Of a stretch of DNA of 62,000 nt, positions 10,131 through 21,934 are shown piece by piece. This DNA is from Cryptomeria japonica. Taxonomy: Eukaryota > Streptophyta > Pinopsida > Cupressales > Cupressaceae. Below the pieces are notes generated by a model. That model was not told the DNA's origin. It did no database searches and saw only the letters and a list, made by a program, of their open reading frames with translations. Position numbers and translations under genes: made by a program. The stretch lies in NCBI RefSeq assembly GCF_030272615.1, contig NC_081415.1:233067303-233129302 (forward strand), written 5' to 3'. Position 1 is the stretch's first letter; each line of letters begins with the position of its first letter.

Positions 10131-11014
10131 TGAAAATCCTCTTTACTGCCACAACATGTGATTCTTTTAGTTCTTTCTAAAACCTTGCTACCAAACATAC
10201 TACATAGATCATATTTGATCTGGTAGCAGTAAGATATAAAAGTCTTACAATCATTGACCTGTACCGACTTGGATCTTCCTTTGGTGATTTATCATCTTTA
10301 GTTGACTTGCATCTGATAGTCATAGGTGTACATACTGGTTTGGAATTCTCCAACCCAAACTTCTTCAATAGTTATTTGACATACTTAGACTGAGAAATGA
10401 AATTTCCTTTATCATTCTGATTAACTTGCAATCCAAGAAAAAAATTCAACTCATCGATCATGGACATTTCAAATTCTTTCTACATCTCAACAACAAATCT
10501 TCAACCCTTCATTTCCTCCAAAGATTATATCATCAACATATACTACCATAATTATAATTTTACCTAATTTTATCTTGAAGTACAAGTTGTTGTCCACTGA
10601 ACCCTTTTGAAATCCTTGATTAGTTAGATACTTGTCTACCCTTCCATACCAAGCTCTAGGAGCTTGTTCCAGTCCATACAAAGGCTTTTCCAAATTGAAA
10701 ACAATGTTTGGATCATCGTTCAACTTGAATCCTTCAGGTTGTTTAATGTAAACCTCTTCTTTTGATTCTCTATTCAAAAATGCTGATTTCACATCCATCT
10801 GATAAACTTTGAAGTCCTTGAATGCTGTAAATGCTAGGAACATCTGGATTACCTCCATTCTTGCAACCAAGGAATAAGTCTCATCAAAGTCAGTTCCTTC
10901 AATATGTGTGTATCCTTTACAAGCCAACCTTTCTTTATTCCTCACAAAATTTCCATCTTCATCTAGCTTGTTTTGGAATACCCATTTAGTACCAATCACA
11001 TTCTTGTCTTCCAA
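10131..11014 (-). pseudogene. TE4 reverse transcriptase
   Basis: The copia RVT_2 domain starts with GTKWVFQNKLDEDGN, continues with [11 protein letters not shown], the first catalytic Asp lying in this segment, then YGLEQAPRAWY, and reaches the catalytic YVDD box in VVYVDDIIFGG near 10510-10540. The part downstream (KFGLENSKPVCTPM, then MIVRLLYLTATRSNM) lies at 10177-10368 after stops. DDIIFGG is common in the Sirevirus-like copia elements of this window. Several stops make it non-functional. Confidence 0.88.
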
Positions 11015-11536
11015 TTTGTTGACTAGTTCCCATGTCTAGTTTTTCTCAATTTGATTTAGTTCCTCTTTAAGTGCTTTCATCCAATTCCAATCACTACAAG
11101 CTACTTCTACTATCTTTGGCTAAATCTCAGATAGCAAACACAACAAGACCTATTCTTGTGCTTCTTTTCTCCTTGTGATAACACCTTCACTCTTATCTCT
11201 GATGATTTGTTCTCCTAAATGATTCTTCTTGACATACCTTGGAGTCTTGAATGTTTCTTCCTTCCCTTCCTTTTCTCCAGATTCATTTGAGTTATATCCT
11301 AATCCTATCTCTGACTCCTTTGAAGTATTCTGATCAACTTTTAAACTTTCACTTTCAACAATCTTATTCAATCTTTTGTTGAAACATCGATATGATTTTC
11401 ACTTCATCGAATAACCCAAGAATATGCCTTTATCTGCTCTGCTGTCAAACTTTCCAAGATTATCCTCACCTCTCCAAATATAGCACTTGCTTAAAAAAAA
11501 TTTGAAATATTTCACTGTTGGAGTTCTACCATACTA
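11015..11536 (-). pseudogene. TE4 integrase C-terminus and link to RT
   Basis: Read on the minus strand, it contains NLGKFDSRADKGIFLGYS, the usual copia segment after the integrase core, then a charged linker with QIIRDKSEGVITRRK just before RT. TE5 interrupts this segment at 11536. The rest of the integrase resumes at 25124. Confidence 0.85.
11532..11536. other. TE5 target-site duplication, left copy
   Basis: The five bases tacta precede the TE5 LTR start (TGAGAGTTG) and recur at 25124-25128 right after the other LTR. Confidence 0.8.
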
Positions 11537-11899
11537 TGAGAGTTGAGAAATACAACCCCACAGGAGCCCAAATGATCTCTGCAAGCTGAAATAAACCTGT
11601 TACAAGGAGAAGTAAGGAAACAATAATGAAAAACCAAATACATAGAAGAATGCTCAAAAAGATGAGAGCTCAATATTTACCAAAATGCGTAATATGATAA
11701 TGATACAAAGAACAAAAAATTAACCTCTAATAGGTCAAGAAACCCTAAAAGGGAAAACCTAGGCTTACACATAATAATTAATAAAATAAGTAATTATTAT
11801 GCACCTAATGTTAGCTTAAGTGTAAAAGAGATAAATGGAACTTAAATAATTGAACAAATGTTGTTTAAGTAATCAAGTAAAGACCCGATTACTCTAAAA
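11537..11899 (-). repeat. TE5 3' LTR
   Basis: It begins TGAGAGTTGAGAAATAC on the plus strand and matches 24749-25123 with scattered differences and a short gap near 11770-11800, where the other copy has an extra 'aattttt' stretch. The inner end (ctctaaaa) has drifted from the ctctaacaca of the partner. Confidence 0.88.
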
Positions 11900-11910
11900 C
11901 CCCCCTTAAG
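11900..11910 (-). other. TE5 polypurine tract
   Basis: The minus strand reads CTTAAGGGGGG immediately before the 3' LTR, the expected site and composition of a plus-strand primer. Confidence 0.7.
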
Positions 11911-12184
11911 CTAGGCTTAGGGAGAAGCTAAAACCTATAACAACTACTAAAAGTAGGAAAGATGGGTCCCAACAACAAGGCCTGATCAGGTACCCAAATA
12001 CAATGAAATCTCTATGAAACGGAGAAAAAGGAGAAAACCCAATGGGAATAAAATCTTCTCCAAAAAGAGATAAAAGAACATGCTGAAAGAAATAAGAAGG
12101 AAGGAAGGCCTCATAAAGACCCCCCAAGGACAACTTCCTTCACCCCAAGAATAGAGTGCAACTGAAGATAGTGCGGCGATGCAA
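11911..12184 (-). other. TE5 3' end, no clear ORF
   Basis: Sequence between the RNase H end and the polypurine tract. A possible continuation of the RNase H C-terminus (VADIFMKPF-like) is at about 12180-12230. No separate gene is supported. Confidence 0.45.
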
Positions 12185-12560
12185 AAGGTTTCATGAAGAT
12201 GTCTGCAACCTGCTCGGCAGTGGAATGTACTCCAAAATGAGAGAACCATCTTGAATCAACTGGCAGATGAAATGTATGTGAAGCTTAATGTTCTTCATTG
12301 GTTGATGCTCTATCAGGTTGCAAAAAATATGAATAACACACTGATTGTCAGACCAAAGAATGGTGGGAATATCAGGAGGAAAATCAAACTCAGTCATCAA
12401 CTATCAAAGCCATAAGATCTCCTAACTGGCGAGCACAATAGCTTGGTACTCAGCCTCTGTAGATGATAATGCATGAGTAGTCTTCTTCTTGCAAAACCAT
12501 GTGATAGGACCAGAGCCAAGACAAAAAACAAAGCCAAAAGTAGACTTCTGATCAGTGACA
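12185..12560 (-). pseudogene. TE5 RNase H
   Basis: The copia RNase H is recognisable by GYTDSDWAGDV upstream (near 12560), SSTEAEYQAIVLAS, and LWSDNQCVIHIFCN. Stops occur at several Trp and Gln positions. It lies directly after RT and before the 3' end. Confidence 0.85.
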
Positions 12561-13765
12561 TCACCGGCCCAATCTGAGTCAGTGTAGCCAACAATGTGAG
12601 GTTCCCCTGATGTGTAGTGAATGGCATGAGAGATAGAGCCCTAAATGTATCACAAAGTATGTTTGGTAGCTTGCCAATGACTCTCATGAGGATCATGGGA
12701 GAATCAAGAGACAAGGCCAACTGCAAAGGAAAGATTAGGATGAGTGTGTGTCAGGTACAACAAATTGCCAACCAACTACATGTAAAGTGTAGAATCTACT
12801 GAAGGAGTGGGGCAAGTAGTAATCAAAACAACCCTTGACTAAAAAGGAGTGGGAGAAGGCTTGAGATCAAGAATGCTAAAGCACTGAAGCATTTCAAGAG
12901 CATACTTCTGCTTGTAAATGTAGATCCCATCAGAAGACTAAATCACCTGAAGACTAAGAAAATAGTGCAGAAGACTGAGATCTATCATCTCAAACTGGTC
13001 CATCAAAGCTCGTTGAATATGCTAAATCATAGAGGATGAGCTACTTGTGATGAGGAGATCATCAACATATAGCACAAGAATCAAGATCTCACCCTCAAGA
13101 AGTTGAATGTACACTGTGTGATTGGAATGACTGCGGGTGAAACCAGTGGAGAGGAAGAAAGAGTCCATCTTCTCATACCAAGCTCGAGGGGCCTCTTTGA
13201 GACCATACAATGAATGCCGAAGTCTATAAACCAAAGAACTATCCTGTACAAATCCCTGAGGCTTCTGCATATAGATTTCCTCTTGTAGGTCCCCATGCAA
13301 GAAAGCACTCTTCACATCCATCTGAAAAGTGGGCCATCCCCTAGAAGTTGCAAAAGTTAGGACAAAGCCAATAGAGTTCATCTTGGTGATAGGGGCAAAT
13401 TTATCGGAGTAACCAATACCCTCAACCTGCAAGAAACCCTTCGCAACAAGACATTCTTTTTACTTATCAATTGAACCATCAACAACATACTTAGTGTGAT
13501 ACAACCAGTGGCACTGAATCATCTTTCTACCCTTAGGAAGAGGACAAAGATCCCAAGTATTATTCCTCGTGAAAGAAGAATACTCCTCCATAGCACAATC
13601 CCACTCAGGGTGTCCTATAGCCTTTGAAAAATTCTGAGGATTATCTAAAATGGCATGACTCAAAAGACTAGAACCCACAGTATGAGAATGGGTGCAACGA
13701 GTATCTGAAGGATCACTGACCATAGATCCTGCCGCCTCAATAGTAAAGCGAGCCCACATGGGCAT
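12561..13765 (-). pseudogene. TE5 reverse transcriptase
   Basis: The RVT_2 domain runs from NNTWDLCPLPKGRK near 13590, through KEC.VAKGF after a stop at 13458, [30 protein letters not shown] and YGLKEAPRAWYEK, to the catalytic YVDD (LYVDDLLITSSS) near 13040. The downstream part (YIYKQKYALEMLQ, then LVGNLLYLTHTHPNL) is at 12700-12960 with stops. The wording of these motifs differs from TE4, TE6 and TE7 and indicates another copia lineage; I do not assign it to a named one. Confidence 0.88.
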
Positions 13766-14713
13766 CTAAGGTGGAGCAGGTGGAGGTGGGGATGGTGGAT
13801 CATCAACAACATCATCGGAATCATCCTCAAAATTATCCTAAATAGATGCAGTGGGAGGAGTAGGCAGAGGAGTAGACACTAGAGATAGGGTATCCACTGT
13901 GGGAAGGCGCTCATCAAACTGAACATCCCATCGAAATAAAACCTCTGGAATCAGGATCAAACAACTTGTATGCCTTAACATCCTCACGGTTGCCAACAAA
14001 AATGAGGGGTCGGCTCTTCTGCTCCATTGCTTTCCTCTAAGCATCAGGAATAAATGCCCATGCCTCACTGCCAAAAAATAAAAAAAAAGAAACATTAGGC
14101 TTATCATGAGACCAAGCCTCCTTAGGAGTCATATGTCGAATCGCCTTATTAGGCATCCAATTCTGAATGTAGTTGGCACAATTGACTAACTCAGTCCAAA
14201 AAGATGAATCCATGGAACTGGACTAAATAATACAATTCGCCATCTTCCATTAAGTTCTATTCTTTTGCTCAGTGACACCATTCTACTAAGGGGTGTAGGG
14301 AACAGTAAACTGATGCTGCAAACCATGCTCGGTGTAAAAATCTCTGAAAGCTTGATTCATGTACTCCCCCCATTATTTGTACATATCTTTTGAATAGAAC
14401 AACTAGATTGCTTCTCTACAAATGTCTTAAAGATTTGAAATGAATCAAAGAAATCAAACTTGTACTTAGGAATGTACACCCATGTGCGTCTGGAGAAGTC
14501 ATCAATAAAAGTGAGTACATACTTGGCCCCAAAAAAAGGAGTAGGGAATGACATGAGATCACTATGAATCAACTCCAAGGGTGCCAAAGCACGAGGGGCT
14601 CTTCCCTTCAGAAAGGGATCCCTTGGATTCTTGCCAAGTACATAACCATGATAAATACCATCAGTGCAAGAAATCTGTGGGAGCCCAAGAACAAGTGCCT
14701 GTGTACTCATTTG
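13766..14713 (-). pseudogene. TE5 integrase
   Basis: The copia integrase core shows LELIHSDLMSFPTP (first Asp), YVLTFIDDFSRRTWVY, then TNNGGST, where the second Asp would be, replaced by Asn (normally SDNGGE). Later WNGVTEQKNRT is the segment of the catalytic Glu (normally NGVAERKNRT). A C-terminal block reads MPNKAIRHMTPKEAW. Frameshifts and stops occur near 14350-14240 and around 14040. Confidence 0.82.
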
Positions 14714-15220
14714 CTAAAGATATCTATAATTGACATGGCCCAAGCGCTCATGCCAAAGCTTACTCACTGAATCTGCATGTGCTATAAGAGATGAACTAGC
14801 ATCTGTAGAAGGATCAAATCCATCAAATCTGTAAATACGAGATGCAGTATCAACACTCCCAGTAGCTACAACCAAATCAGAGACATGGAGGTCCCGAATA
14901 ACCACATCATGTGGTGAGAACTCAATTGTCTTACCAGAGCCAAAATGGCAAATCTTATAAATGGACAAGAGGTTCATTGAGATGTTAGGGACAATTAGAA
15001 CATCTTGCAGAGTACCCCCATCCAAAGAGATAGAACCGAAACCCAAGACCGAAAGATGAACTAAGTCACCCATAGCAATATATGAAGTACCACAAGAGGC
15101 AAGAGAAGTAAACAACTATTGAGTGTGAGTCATATGGTGAGAAGCACTAGAATCTAATATCTAATGGGACGCATAGGTCGAAGCTCGAGCAGTGACAGCA
15201 TGACCTTTCCCTATGGAAGG
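14714..15220 (-). pseudogene. TE5 protease and GAG-pre-integrase region
   Basis: The aspartic protease motif appears as LDSSASHHMTH (normally LDSGASHHMT), the Gly changed to Ser. Downstream, VPNISMNLLSIYKIC and the zinc-binding LWHERLGHVNYRYL of the GAG-pre-integrase domain are well kept. The protease would cut the polyprotein and the HHCC region is part of integrase. Confidence 0.82.
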
Positions 15221-16129
15221 AGAAGATGCCTGAGGTGAGGAGATGTGATGTTGCTGCATGACTTCCTCTAAATCCTCTAATCGTTTCCAACACTTGGAAA
15301 CTAGATGTCCTTCCTTTCCACAAAAATTGCAAGTGTCTCCTGATTTCTTCTTAGTCTTGCAGGAAGACTCACCAGACTGTGAAGATTTCCCATGTTTTAG
15401 AGGAAATAGAGGTTTAGAATCAGACTTAGGAGGTGGCTTGGAGGAATGCTCACTGCCTATAGAATTCTTCTTTGGCTTCAGTTTCTACTTTTTCTTCTCC
15501 TTAGAGGACTGAGCAACCAATGCTTTATTCTTGGACCCTGAGAGCATGTCCAACCAAGAAAGGTGAGACTGCTCACGAGACAAATGCTCACAAAACACAT
15601 CAAAGGTAGGCATGGTAAAATGAGCACCCAAGCCATCCATGGTGTAGTAGAAAGCAGAGGCCAAAAAATGAAAATGACCCCGAAGATTTGAAAGGATCAA
15701 GTGAATGCACTCTATGTTTGTCTTGATCTTTCCACACCCCTAGAGAATAGATCTGGTAGTCTTGAATTTGTTCAAAAAATCTTCAATGGTGGGAAAGCAA
15801 TCAGGTGACAAGGAAACCAACTCTGCCTCAATCTGTAATGCCTAGATCTCATTAACCTTCTTGAAGAGAGATTCAAACTTTAACCACATAGCACAAGGAG
15901 TGAGCAACTCATCAAGGTGAAACAAAAGACTATCGGACACATGTAAAGAGAGAAAACCCATGGCTTCATCCATCTTGTTTATGTGTTGAAAAAGCTCATA
16001 AGGACATTGTAATAGAGGCTGAACCTCATCCAAACAACACCACAACCTCCATTCCCGAAGAAACTGCGTGATGCGAGGCTTCAAAGTGTGATAGTTGTGT
16101 GATGTCAACAACTCAATTGAAGGATCTGC
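15221..16129 (-). pseudogene. TE5 Gag
   Basis: Gag starts with MADPSIELLTSHNYHTLKP at 16129 and follows the UBN2 pattern with WLKFESLFKKVNEI, then after a stop EAELVSLSPDCFPTIEDFL. Near the C-terminus one CCHC knuckle, CNFCGKEGHLVSKC, lies at about 15295-15340, preceded by a lysine-rich stretch. The upstream Met at 16297 also reads in frame, but the homology to other copia Gags begins at 16129. Stops at about 15843 and 15484 break it. Confidence 0.85.
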
Positions 16130-16824
16130 CATGAAACTCTGCACCTGCACCTGCTTGTGGTTTTTTTTTATTATGTGATCTTTCATAATAGACAGAAGAT
16201 GCAGAAGGGTTTGTTTGTTTGGAGATTTTTGGTGTTCTATATTTTTTATTATAAATGATAGATTGCAAGAAAACCCCCCCACAAGAGATAAACCCAAACC
16301 CTAGTACATACTAATGAGAAGGGAGTAGTACATAAGAAAAAAATGTCAAACTGAAATATCATGTACTTGATGAAAAATATGAAAAACAAGATCACATATC
16401 TGAACAGAGCATGCTGAGATCTTTCCAATGCCTGTTTGTTTCTGAAAAACGAAGTCCGTTTGCTCATTCTACGACCCTGGAAGTGTAGAAAAGAGACCCC
16501 ACTTGGATTGGAAAAAATTATAGTCAAGCAAAAAAATTGGGAAAAAATTCCAACAACACGAGTTCCATCTTGGAAACAACTTTTTGATGCCTATTCATTT
16601 TCAAAATAATGACTCTGTATGCTTAATTTATGAATAAAAAACCATCCCCCCCTAAAAAGGCAAGATGAAGGTGGTCTGGTGGTCGGTCCAGGTGGAGATG
16701 GCCTGTGGGTGGTAGAGGAGGGAGGCAGTGGCCGGTGGGCAGGAAGGTTCCAATGGGCAAGAAGGTTGCCGATGGGTGAGAACGACGGCTGGAGGGCGGG
16801 GGGACTGCCGGCTTGGGCCGACGG
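16130..16824 (-). other. TE5 leader, inner part, with GC-rich segment
   Basis: This is the leader between gag and the TE6 insertion. 16670-16824 is strikingly G-rich on the plus strand ('ggtggtagaggaggg', 'ggagggcggggggactg') in surroundings of low GC, and continues at 24236-24310 on the far side of TE6. On the minus strand it reads as a proline-rich stretch, but no start or homology supports a protein. 16140-16660 shows nothing. Confidence 0.55.
16820..16824. other. TE6 target-site duplication, left copy
   Basis: Bases gacgg precede the TE6 LTR; the right copy is gatgg at 24236-24240, one transition different. Confidence 0.7.
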
Positions 16825-18337
16825 TGTTGGCATATGTGCAGAGCTTGATGACATGATGATATTGTATGTTGTCATTGATGTCAATATGCTAAAGTATGAA
16901 CTGGCATATTAAAGTAATAAAACTAGCAAGAGAACCAATATGATGATGTGAACCAATATATGTGAAAAAGTGAAGCGGTATGTTTGTTCAAAGGGAACCG
17001 GTATGTTGGTATGAGGACTTGTATATGGGAAGTTTGGTATCGGGGTTTCATTTGGCATGAATACCAGTTGGTAGTCTTAGCTTTAGGGTTTCCGGTTGAT
17101 ACATTCCAAGCCTATGTGATTCAACCTATGACATCTTGTGATGAGTTAGCATTATAATGAAGAACAGATCCTGTTGCCACATTAGCCTTGTGCGCATGAA
17201 GGATTTCCTTGAAGATCTTGCATGAAGAAGATTGATCCTATCCACCTCAGGAATGTGCAAAGTCTCTGTAAATGGTGGAGAGTGCGTGATGGGTTATCAA
17301 CTTCCTAAAGCGGTAGAGAATGAACATTGGAGAACGTCTTGAGATCTATTCAAGACTATTGTATTCAATGCAGTATGATTAATGGTCAGGATTGAACTGA
17401 CTGAATTGTTAAACCTAAATGTTTAGGGTTTAGGGTTTATGCTATCGACCTATCTATTTCCTATAATGTCGATGATGTTTTTCATTTTGAAGTTGTTGGC
17501 AAATGTTATGTGTGTATCCAAGTGAAGAGATACTTGATTCTTGCCAAACCGGAGAAGTGTGTTGATACCTGCAGAGTGTGATTGAAGAAGAAATGGAGCT
17601 ACAGAGGATCTGTCTTGGCATTTTGTGCTGTTATCAGATCAGTGTATTACCTATTGACTTCTAACCATATCAGCAGTTGGAAAATACCTTAACCGGGTAG
17701 CTTTAACAGGCTTTTTTGTAAATCCTTTAACAGGGTGACTCAATTCAATGAGTTCTTCAAATCCTCTTGCGAAGTAACCTTCAATAGGGTTCTAACCTTT
17801 AACTAGGTATTTAGCCATCCCTTAACCAGGTGATCCGTAGCAGGATCGGTTCCTAGCAGAACCTATTGTAAAAGTCTTTAACCGGACTAGGCTCCTAATA
17901 GAGCGGACTTCAAAAGAGTTCAAAAAACAGCTTTTGGGTATTCATACCCACCGTGGTTTTTCCTAGTTGGGTTTCCACATGAAAAATTAGTGTGTCATGT
18001 GTGATGCTTTTCATGTGATGGTTGAGTGTTTTATGTTAAGTGGTAATGCAAGTTGATTCAATGATCTTAAGTATTTATGATGTATTACTTTCTTAAGCTT
18101 AAGGGTGAAGTGGTAATGAGGTATTAGATTGTGTGGAGAGCTAAGAGTTACCAGTTTATGTCTTTCACATTCTCACTGTGTTTTACTGGTAGTGCTCTGA
18201 TTTAGACAGGTGTTACTGTTTGCCAGTTAAGTGCAGTGTCTACAGTCAAACCAGTTTAGGGAAAGTTTTTTTTTTTGTACTTATTCACCCCGCCTCTCAG
18301 TACCAGTTTAGTACTAACTATTCATCATTATTCATCA
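16825..18337 (+). repeat. TE6 5' LTR
   Basis: The 1,513-base LTR runs from TGTTGGCATATG to TATTCATCA. It holds 2.5 plant-telomere-like repeats (TTTAGGGTTTAGGGTTT, 17422-17438), a degenerate series of 'ctttaaccgggt'-like motifs at 17685-17900, the dyad 'ccgtggtttttcc...gggtttccac' at 17951-17980, and the C-rich box 'attcaccccgcctctcag' at 18283-18300. It matches 22744-24235 throughout. Confidence 0.92.
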
Positions 18338-18350
18338 ATTGGTATCAGAG
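18338..18350 (+). other. TE6 primer-binding site
   Basis: ATTGGTATCAGAGTG directly follows the LTR and is complementary to the 3' end of initiator-Met tRNA (TGGTATCAGAGC) apart from the last base. Confidence 0.9.
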
Positions 18351-18408
18351 TGTCCTCTAGGTCCTCTATGTTGTAAGCTTAACCGCTTGAGGAAAAGATC
18401 CTATTCTA

Positions 18409-19430
18409 ATGATGAAGAGGGAAGGTCCAAAGTTTAATAGAGACAACTTTAAGATATGGAAGGACAAAATGAAGATCTACATTAGAAGCATGGGTGCTCA
18501 ACACTGGAACTATGTTGAGAATGCTTATGTTATTCCTACCAGTACTCTTACCGATGATCAAAGAAGAGAGATTCAGGAGAATGGGCAAGTCATGGATGCC
18601 CTAATCAACAATTTATCTGACATTGAGTTTATTGATGTTCAGGATAAAGACAATCCCAAAAAAGTATGGGATGGTCTGGAGAATATCTATGGCGGTGATG
18701 AGCATGTGAAACAAGATAAGGAAGAGAGCCTTAGGGGAAAGTTTGAAGACATGCAGATGGTTGAAGGAGAGACCATTCAACAATATGGAATAAGAATCAA
18801 AACTGTTGTTGGGGACATCAAAAGTACAGGAGGTAAAATAGATGATTCCACTATTGTTAGCAAAGTCTTAAGATCCTTGTTACCAGTCTATGCAATAAGG
18901 GTTGCTGCTATTCAGGAGTTGAGGTCTATAGACAAGAAAAAGGTATCACTAGACTCCATCATTGTAAAGTTGATTTCATATGAGCTAAATAATTATGATG
19001 GCAGTATTTAGAAGACTGAATCAGCCTGTAGAACATTTGTTGCACCATCTAGAAAGGGAAAAGAAGCAAGTACCAGTTGTGAACCAAGACAAAGCAGAGA
19101 AATGGATGATGAGGAGATCTTGATGGAATTTGAAGCTCTTCTTCCCAAGAGACTTCCCAAGGGAATTGGTAAATATAGAGGTAAACTTCCTTTGAAATGC
19201 TTCTCTTGTAATAGGATAGGACACATTGCTGTAAATTGTCCTAATGGTGATAATAAGGACAAACCGGAAAAGTTCAAGAAGTTTAAAGGAGGAAACAAGA
19301 GAATTTTTTTTGTAGAAGTTGATGAAGGTGTCATTGATGAGGAATCAGAAGATGAAGAAAGTGAAGGCATTGTGTTTGTAGCTGTTAAGGAAGATGTGTC
19401 AAACAAGAAGGCTCTTGTCTCCTACTTTGA
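18409..19430 (+). pseudogene. TE6 Gag
   Basis: Gag starts MMKREGPKFNRDNFKIWKD at 18409. The UBN2-type capsid region is open for 200 codons (PKKVWDGLENIYGG, KEESLRGKFEDMQM, then VLRSLLPVYAIRVA) and stops at 19009. The frame continues as KTESACRTFVAPS, then a basic linker with LPKRLPKGIGKYRGKLPL and a CCHC knuckle CFSCNRIGHIAVNC at about 19198-19240. An acidic stretch (EESEDEESEG) leads into protease. TE7 has the same Gag. Only the single stop at 19009 breaks it. Confidence 0.9.
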
Positions 19431-19930
19431 TAATTCCAATGAGTGGATTATTGACAGTGGTTGTTCTCACCACATGACTAGTGACCAGAGTAAGTTTCTG
19501 TCTCTAGAAGAGTATGATGGTGGTGTGGTCCAATTTGGTAATGATGCACCATGTATGGTAAAAGGAAGAGGTTTCATCTCTCTAAATGGAAAAAGCAGTG
19601 CTGTTAATGTGTATTGGGTAGAAGGTCTCAGGCACAACCTTTTGAGTGTTGCCCAACTGAATGATAATGGACTCACTCTGGAATTCAAAGATGGAGTGTG
19701 CAAAATAAAAGAAAAGAGTGGTGAATTGATGGCCACCGATATGCAGACCAGAGGTAACTTATTTCAGCTGAATGCAAATATAAGTATATGTCTAATGGCT
19801 AAGTTTGATGATAGCTAGATATGGCATAGAAGACTCTGGCATGTAAACTTTGATAATATTGTGAAGGCCAGTAAGATCAAGGAAGTTAGAGGATTGCCTG
19901 TGTTGAGGAAACTGGAGAATCCTTTGCGCA
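19431..19930 (+). pseudogene. TE6 protease and GAG-pre-integrase region
   Basis: The aspartic protease site is intact (EWIIDSGCSHHMT, catalytic D-S-G). It is followed by LRHNLLSVAQLNDNG and, after a stop at 19816, by the GAG-pre-integrase motif RRLWHVNFDNI. Another stop lies near 19938. The arrangement matches TE7, whose protease site is mutated. Confidence 0.9.
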
Positions 19931-20980
19931 GAGAGTGCTAATTAGGGAAAATGTCTTCCTCAACCTTCAAAGGTAAATCTTTCGTTGCAGATAATTTACT
20001 TGATCTTGTGCATACTGATTCGCATGGTCCTATGAAAACTAGGAGTGTGTAGGGAGATAGGTATTTTATGATTCTTACTGATGATTGCTTAAGAATGATG
20101 TGGGTCACATTCTTGAAAGACAATTTTGAAGCTTTTGGAAAATTCAAAGCCTTCAGAGCACTGGTTGAAAAAGAAAGTGGTAAGAGAATCAAATGCGTAG
20201 AACTGACCAAGGAGGTGAGTTCACTTCTAGTGAGTTCAATAAGTACTGTAAAGAGAATGACATCAAAAGGCAATTGTCCTCCCCCAAACTCCACAGCAAA
20301 ATAGCCTAGCAAAGAGAAACAACCAGACTGTAGTTGAAGCAGTCAGAACAATGCTGATCCAAGGAAAAGTTGCTCACACTTTTTGGAGAGAAGTGGTGAG
20401 CACTGTAGTCTATACTATGAATTGAGTACTCATCAAGAAAGGTAAGGATACCACTCCTTATGAGTATTGGACCGGTAAGACACTAGTGGTAAGCTACTTT
20501 AGAATGTCTGGTAGCAAGTGTTATATCAAGAGGAGTGAACACTAGAGCAAGTTTGATGCAAAATGTGATGAGGGAATATTCCTAGGGTATTCCACAAAGA
20601 GAAAATATCTCAAATGTTTCAACAAGAGGACTCAGAGAATTGTTGAAAGTATCAATGTTAGAGTTGATAAAAACTCTGAGAAACCTGAGGAAACTGACAG
20701 TGAGCAAGTGGAAAATGAACCAGTTGTAACCTTCTAGGAATCGGTTGCAAAACAATCAAGTACCAGCAACAGTGGTCCTACACCCATAGATGCTGATGCT
20801 GATGAAGATGAGGATGAAGAAGAAAAGAAAAGGGAAACAACTAAGATCATTCCTACGTATGTAAAGCTGAATCATGATCCAAAGTAGATCATAGGAGACA
20901 AGGATGCATAAATTCTTACAAGAAGAAAGGTCAGAGAAAATTCTTGCATGATCTCTGAATTTGAGCCTAAAACATTTAAA
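19931..20980 (+). pseudogene. TE6 integrase
   Basis: The core reads LLDLVHTDSHGPMKT (first Asp), DRYFMILTDDCLRMMWV, then in a shifted frame RTDQGGEFTSSEFNKY (second Asp), and NQTVVEAVRTML where the catalytic Glu segment (NGVAERKNRT) has lost its start. After this come KFDAKCDEGIFLGYST and CFNKRTQRIVES. A frameshift near 20195, and stops near 20052, 20304, 20424 and 20542, break it. Up to 20980 runs the charged linker to RT, with DADADEDEDEEEKK. Confidence 0.88.
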
Positions 20981-21934
20981 GAGGCACATATAGATGAAGC
21001 TTGGATCAAGGCAATGGAAGAGGAACTTGACCAGATAGAAAAGAATGGTACATGGTCTTTGGTACCCTGACCTGAGCATAAAAATGTTATTGGCACCAAA
21101 TGGGTTTTTTAGAAATAAGCTGAATGAAGATGGCTCAGTGCTTAGAAACAAAGCCAAACTGGTATGTAAAGGATATGCTCAAGAAAAAAGAGAAAACTAT
21201 GGAGAAACCTTTGCTCCAGTAGCTAGATTGGAAGGAGTTTGAATGCTTCTTGCATATGCAGCCTTCAAGGGATTCAAAGTGTATCAGATGGATGTAAAAT
21301 CTGCATTCCTGAATGGAATACTTGAAGAGGAGGTGTATATAGAGCAACCAGATGGGTTTTCCCTATCAGAAGATAGTGACATGGTGTGTAGGCTACATAA
21401 AGCCTTGTATGGATTGAAGCAGGCATCTAGAGCATGGTATTAACCATTACACTCCTATCTTGTGAAGATTGGATTTGAAAGAACAAGTGAAGATAGAAAT
21501 ATCTATTTGAAGTCACAAGGAGATCAAATTATGATCTGTGAAGTATTTGTTGATGACATAATTTTTGGTGGAGATGACAAGATGAGTCATGATTTTGCAG
21601 ATGAGATGAAGAAGGAATTTGAGATGTCACTTATAGGGGAGATTAAGTTCTTCATTGGACTACAGATTCAACAAATGAAAGATGGTATCTTTATCACTCA
21701 GTCCAAGTATGTCAGAGAGGTGTTGAAGACCTTTGGCATGGAAGACAACAAACCGGTTGGTATATGATGGTGACCGGTTGTAAATTATCAAAAGAGGATG
21801 ACTCAACATTGGTAGATGAGAAGGAATACCGATCAATGATTGGTAAGTTGCACTATGTAGTACATAGCAGACCGGACATTGCATGTGTAGTGGGCATTAC
21901 TACACGGTTCTAGAAAAGTCCAAGAGAATCCTAC
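20981..21934 (+). pseudogene. TE6 reverse transcriptase
   Basis: The RVT_2 domain contains [56 protein letters not shown] and [11 protein letters not shown], then the catalytic box as FVDD in EVFVDDIIFGG near 21545-21575, followed by KFFIGLQIQQMKDGIFITQ. 'GLQ(I/V)' followed by a Q and a stretch such as GIFITQSKY is usual for Sirevirus RT. Stops lie at 21070, 21109, 21241 and 21441, and a frameshift at about 21765. Confidence 0.92.

Noticed and set aside
16679-16912. Plus-strand open frame in the GC-rich segment
   Set aside because: It crosses the TE5/TE6 boundary at 16824/16825, so it is a chance frame made by the insertion.
17422-17440. Interstitial telomere or chromosome fusion point
   Set aside because: Only 2.5 repeats, present at the same place in both TE6 LTRs, so it is part of the LTR.
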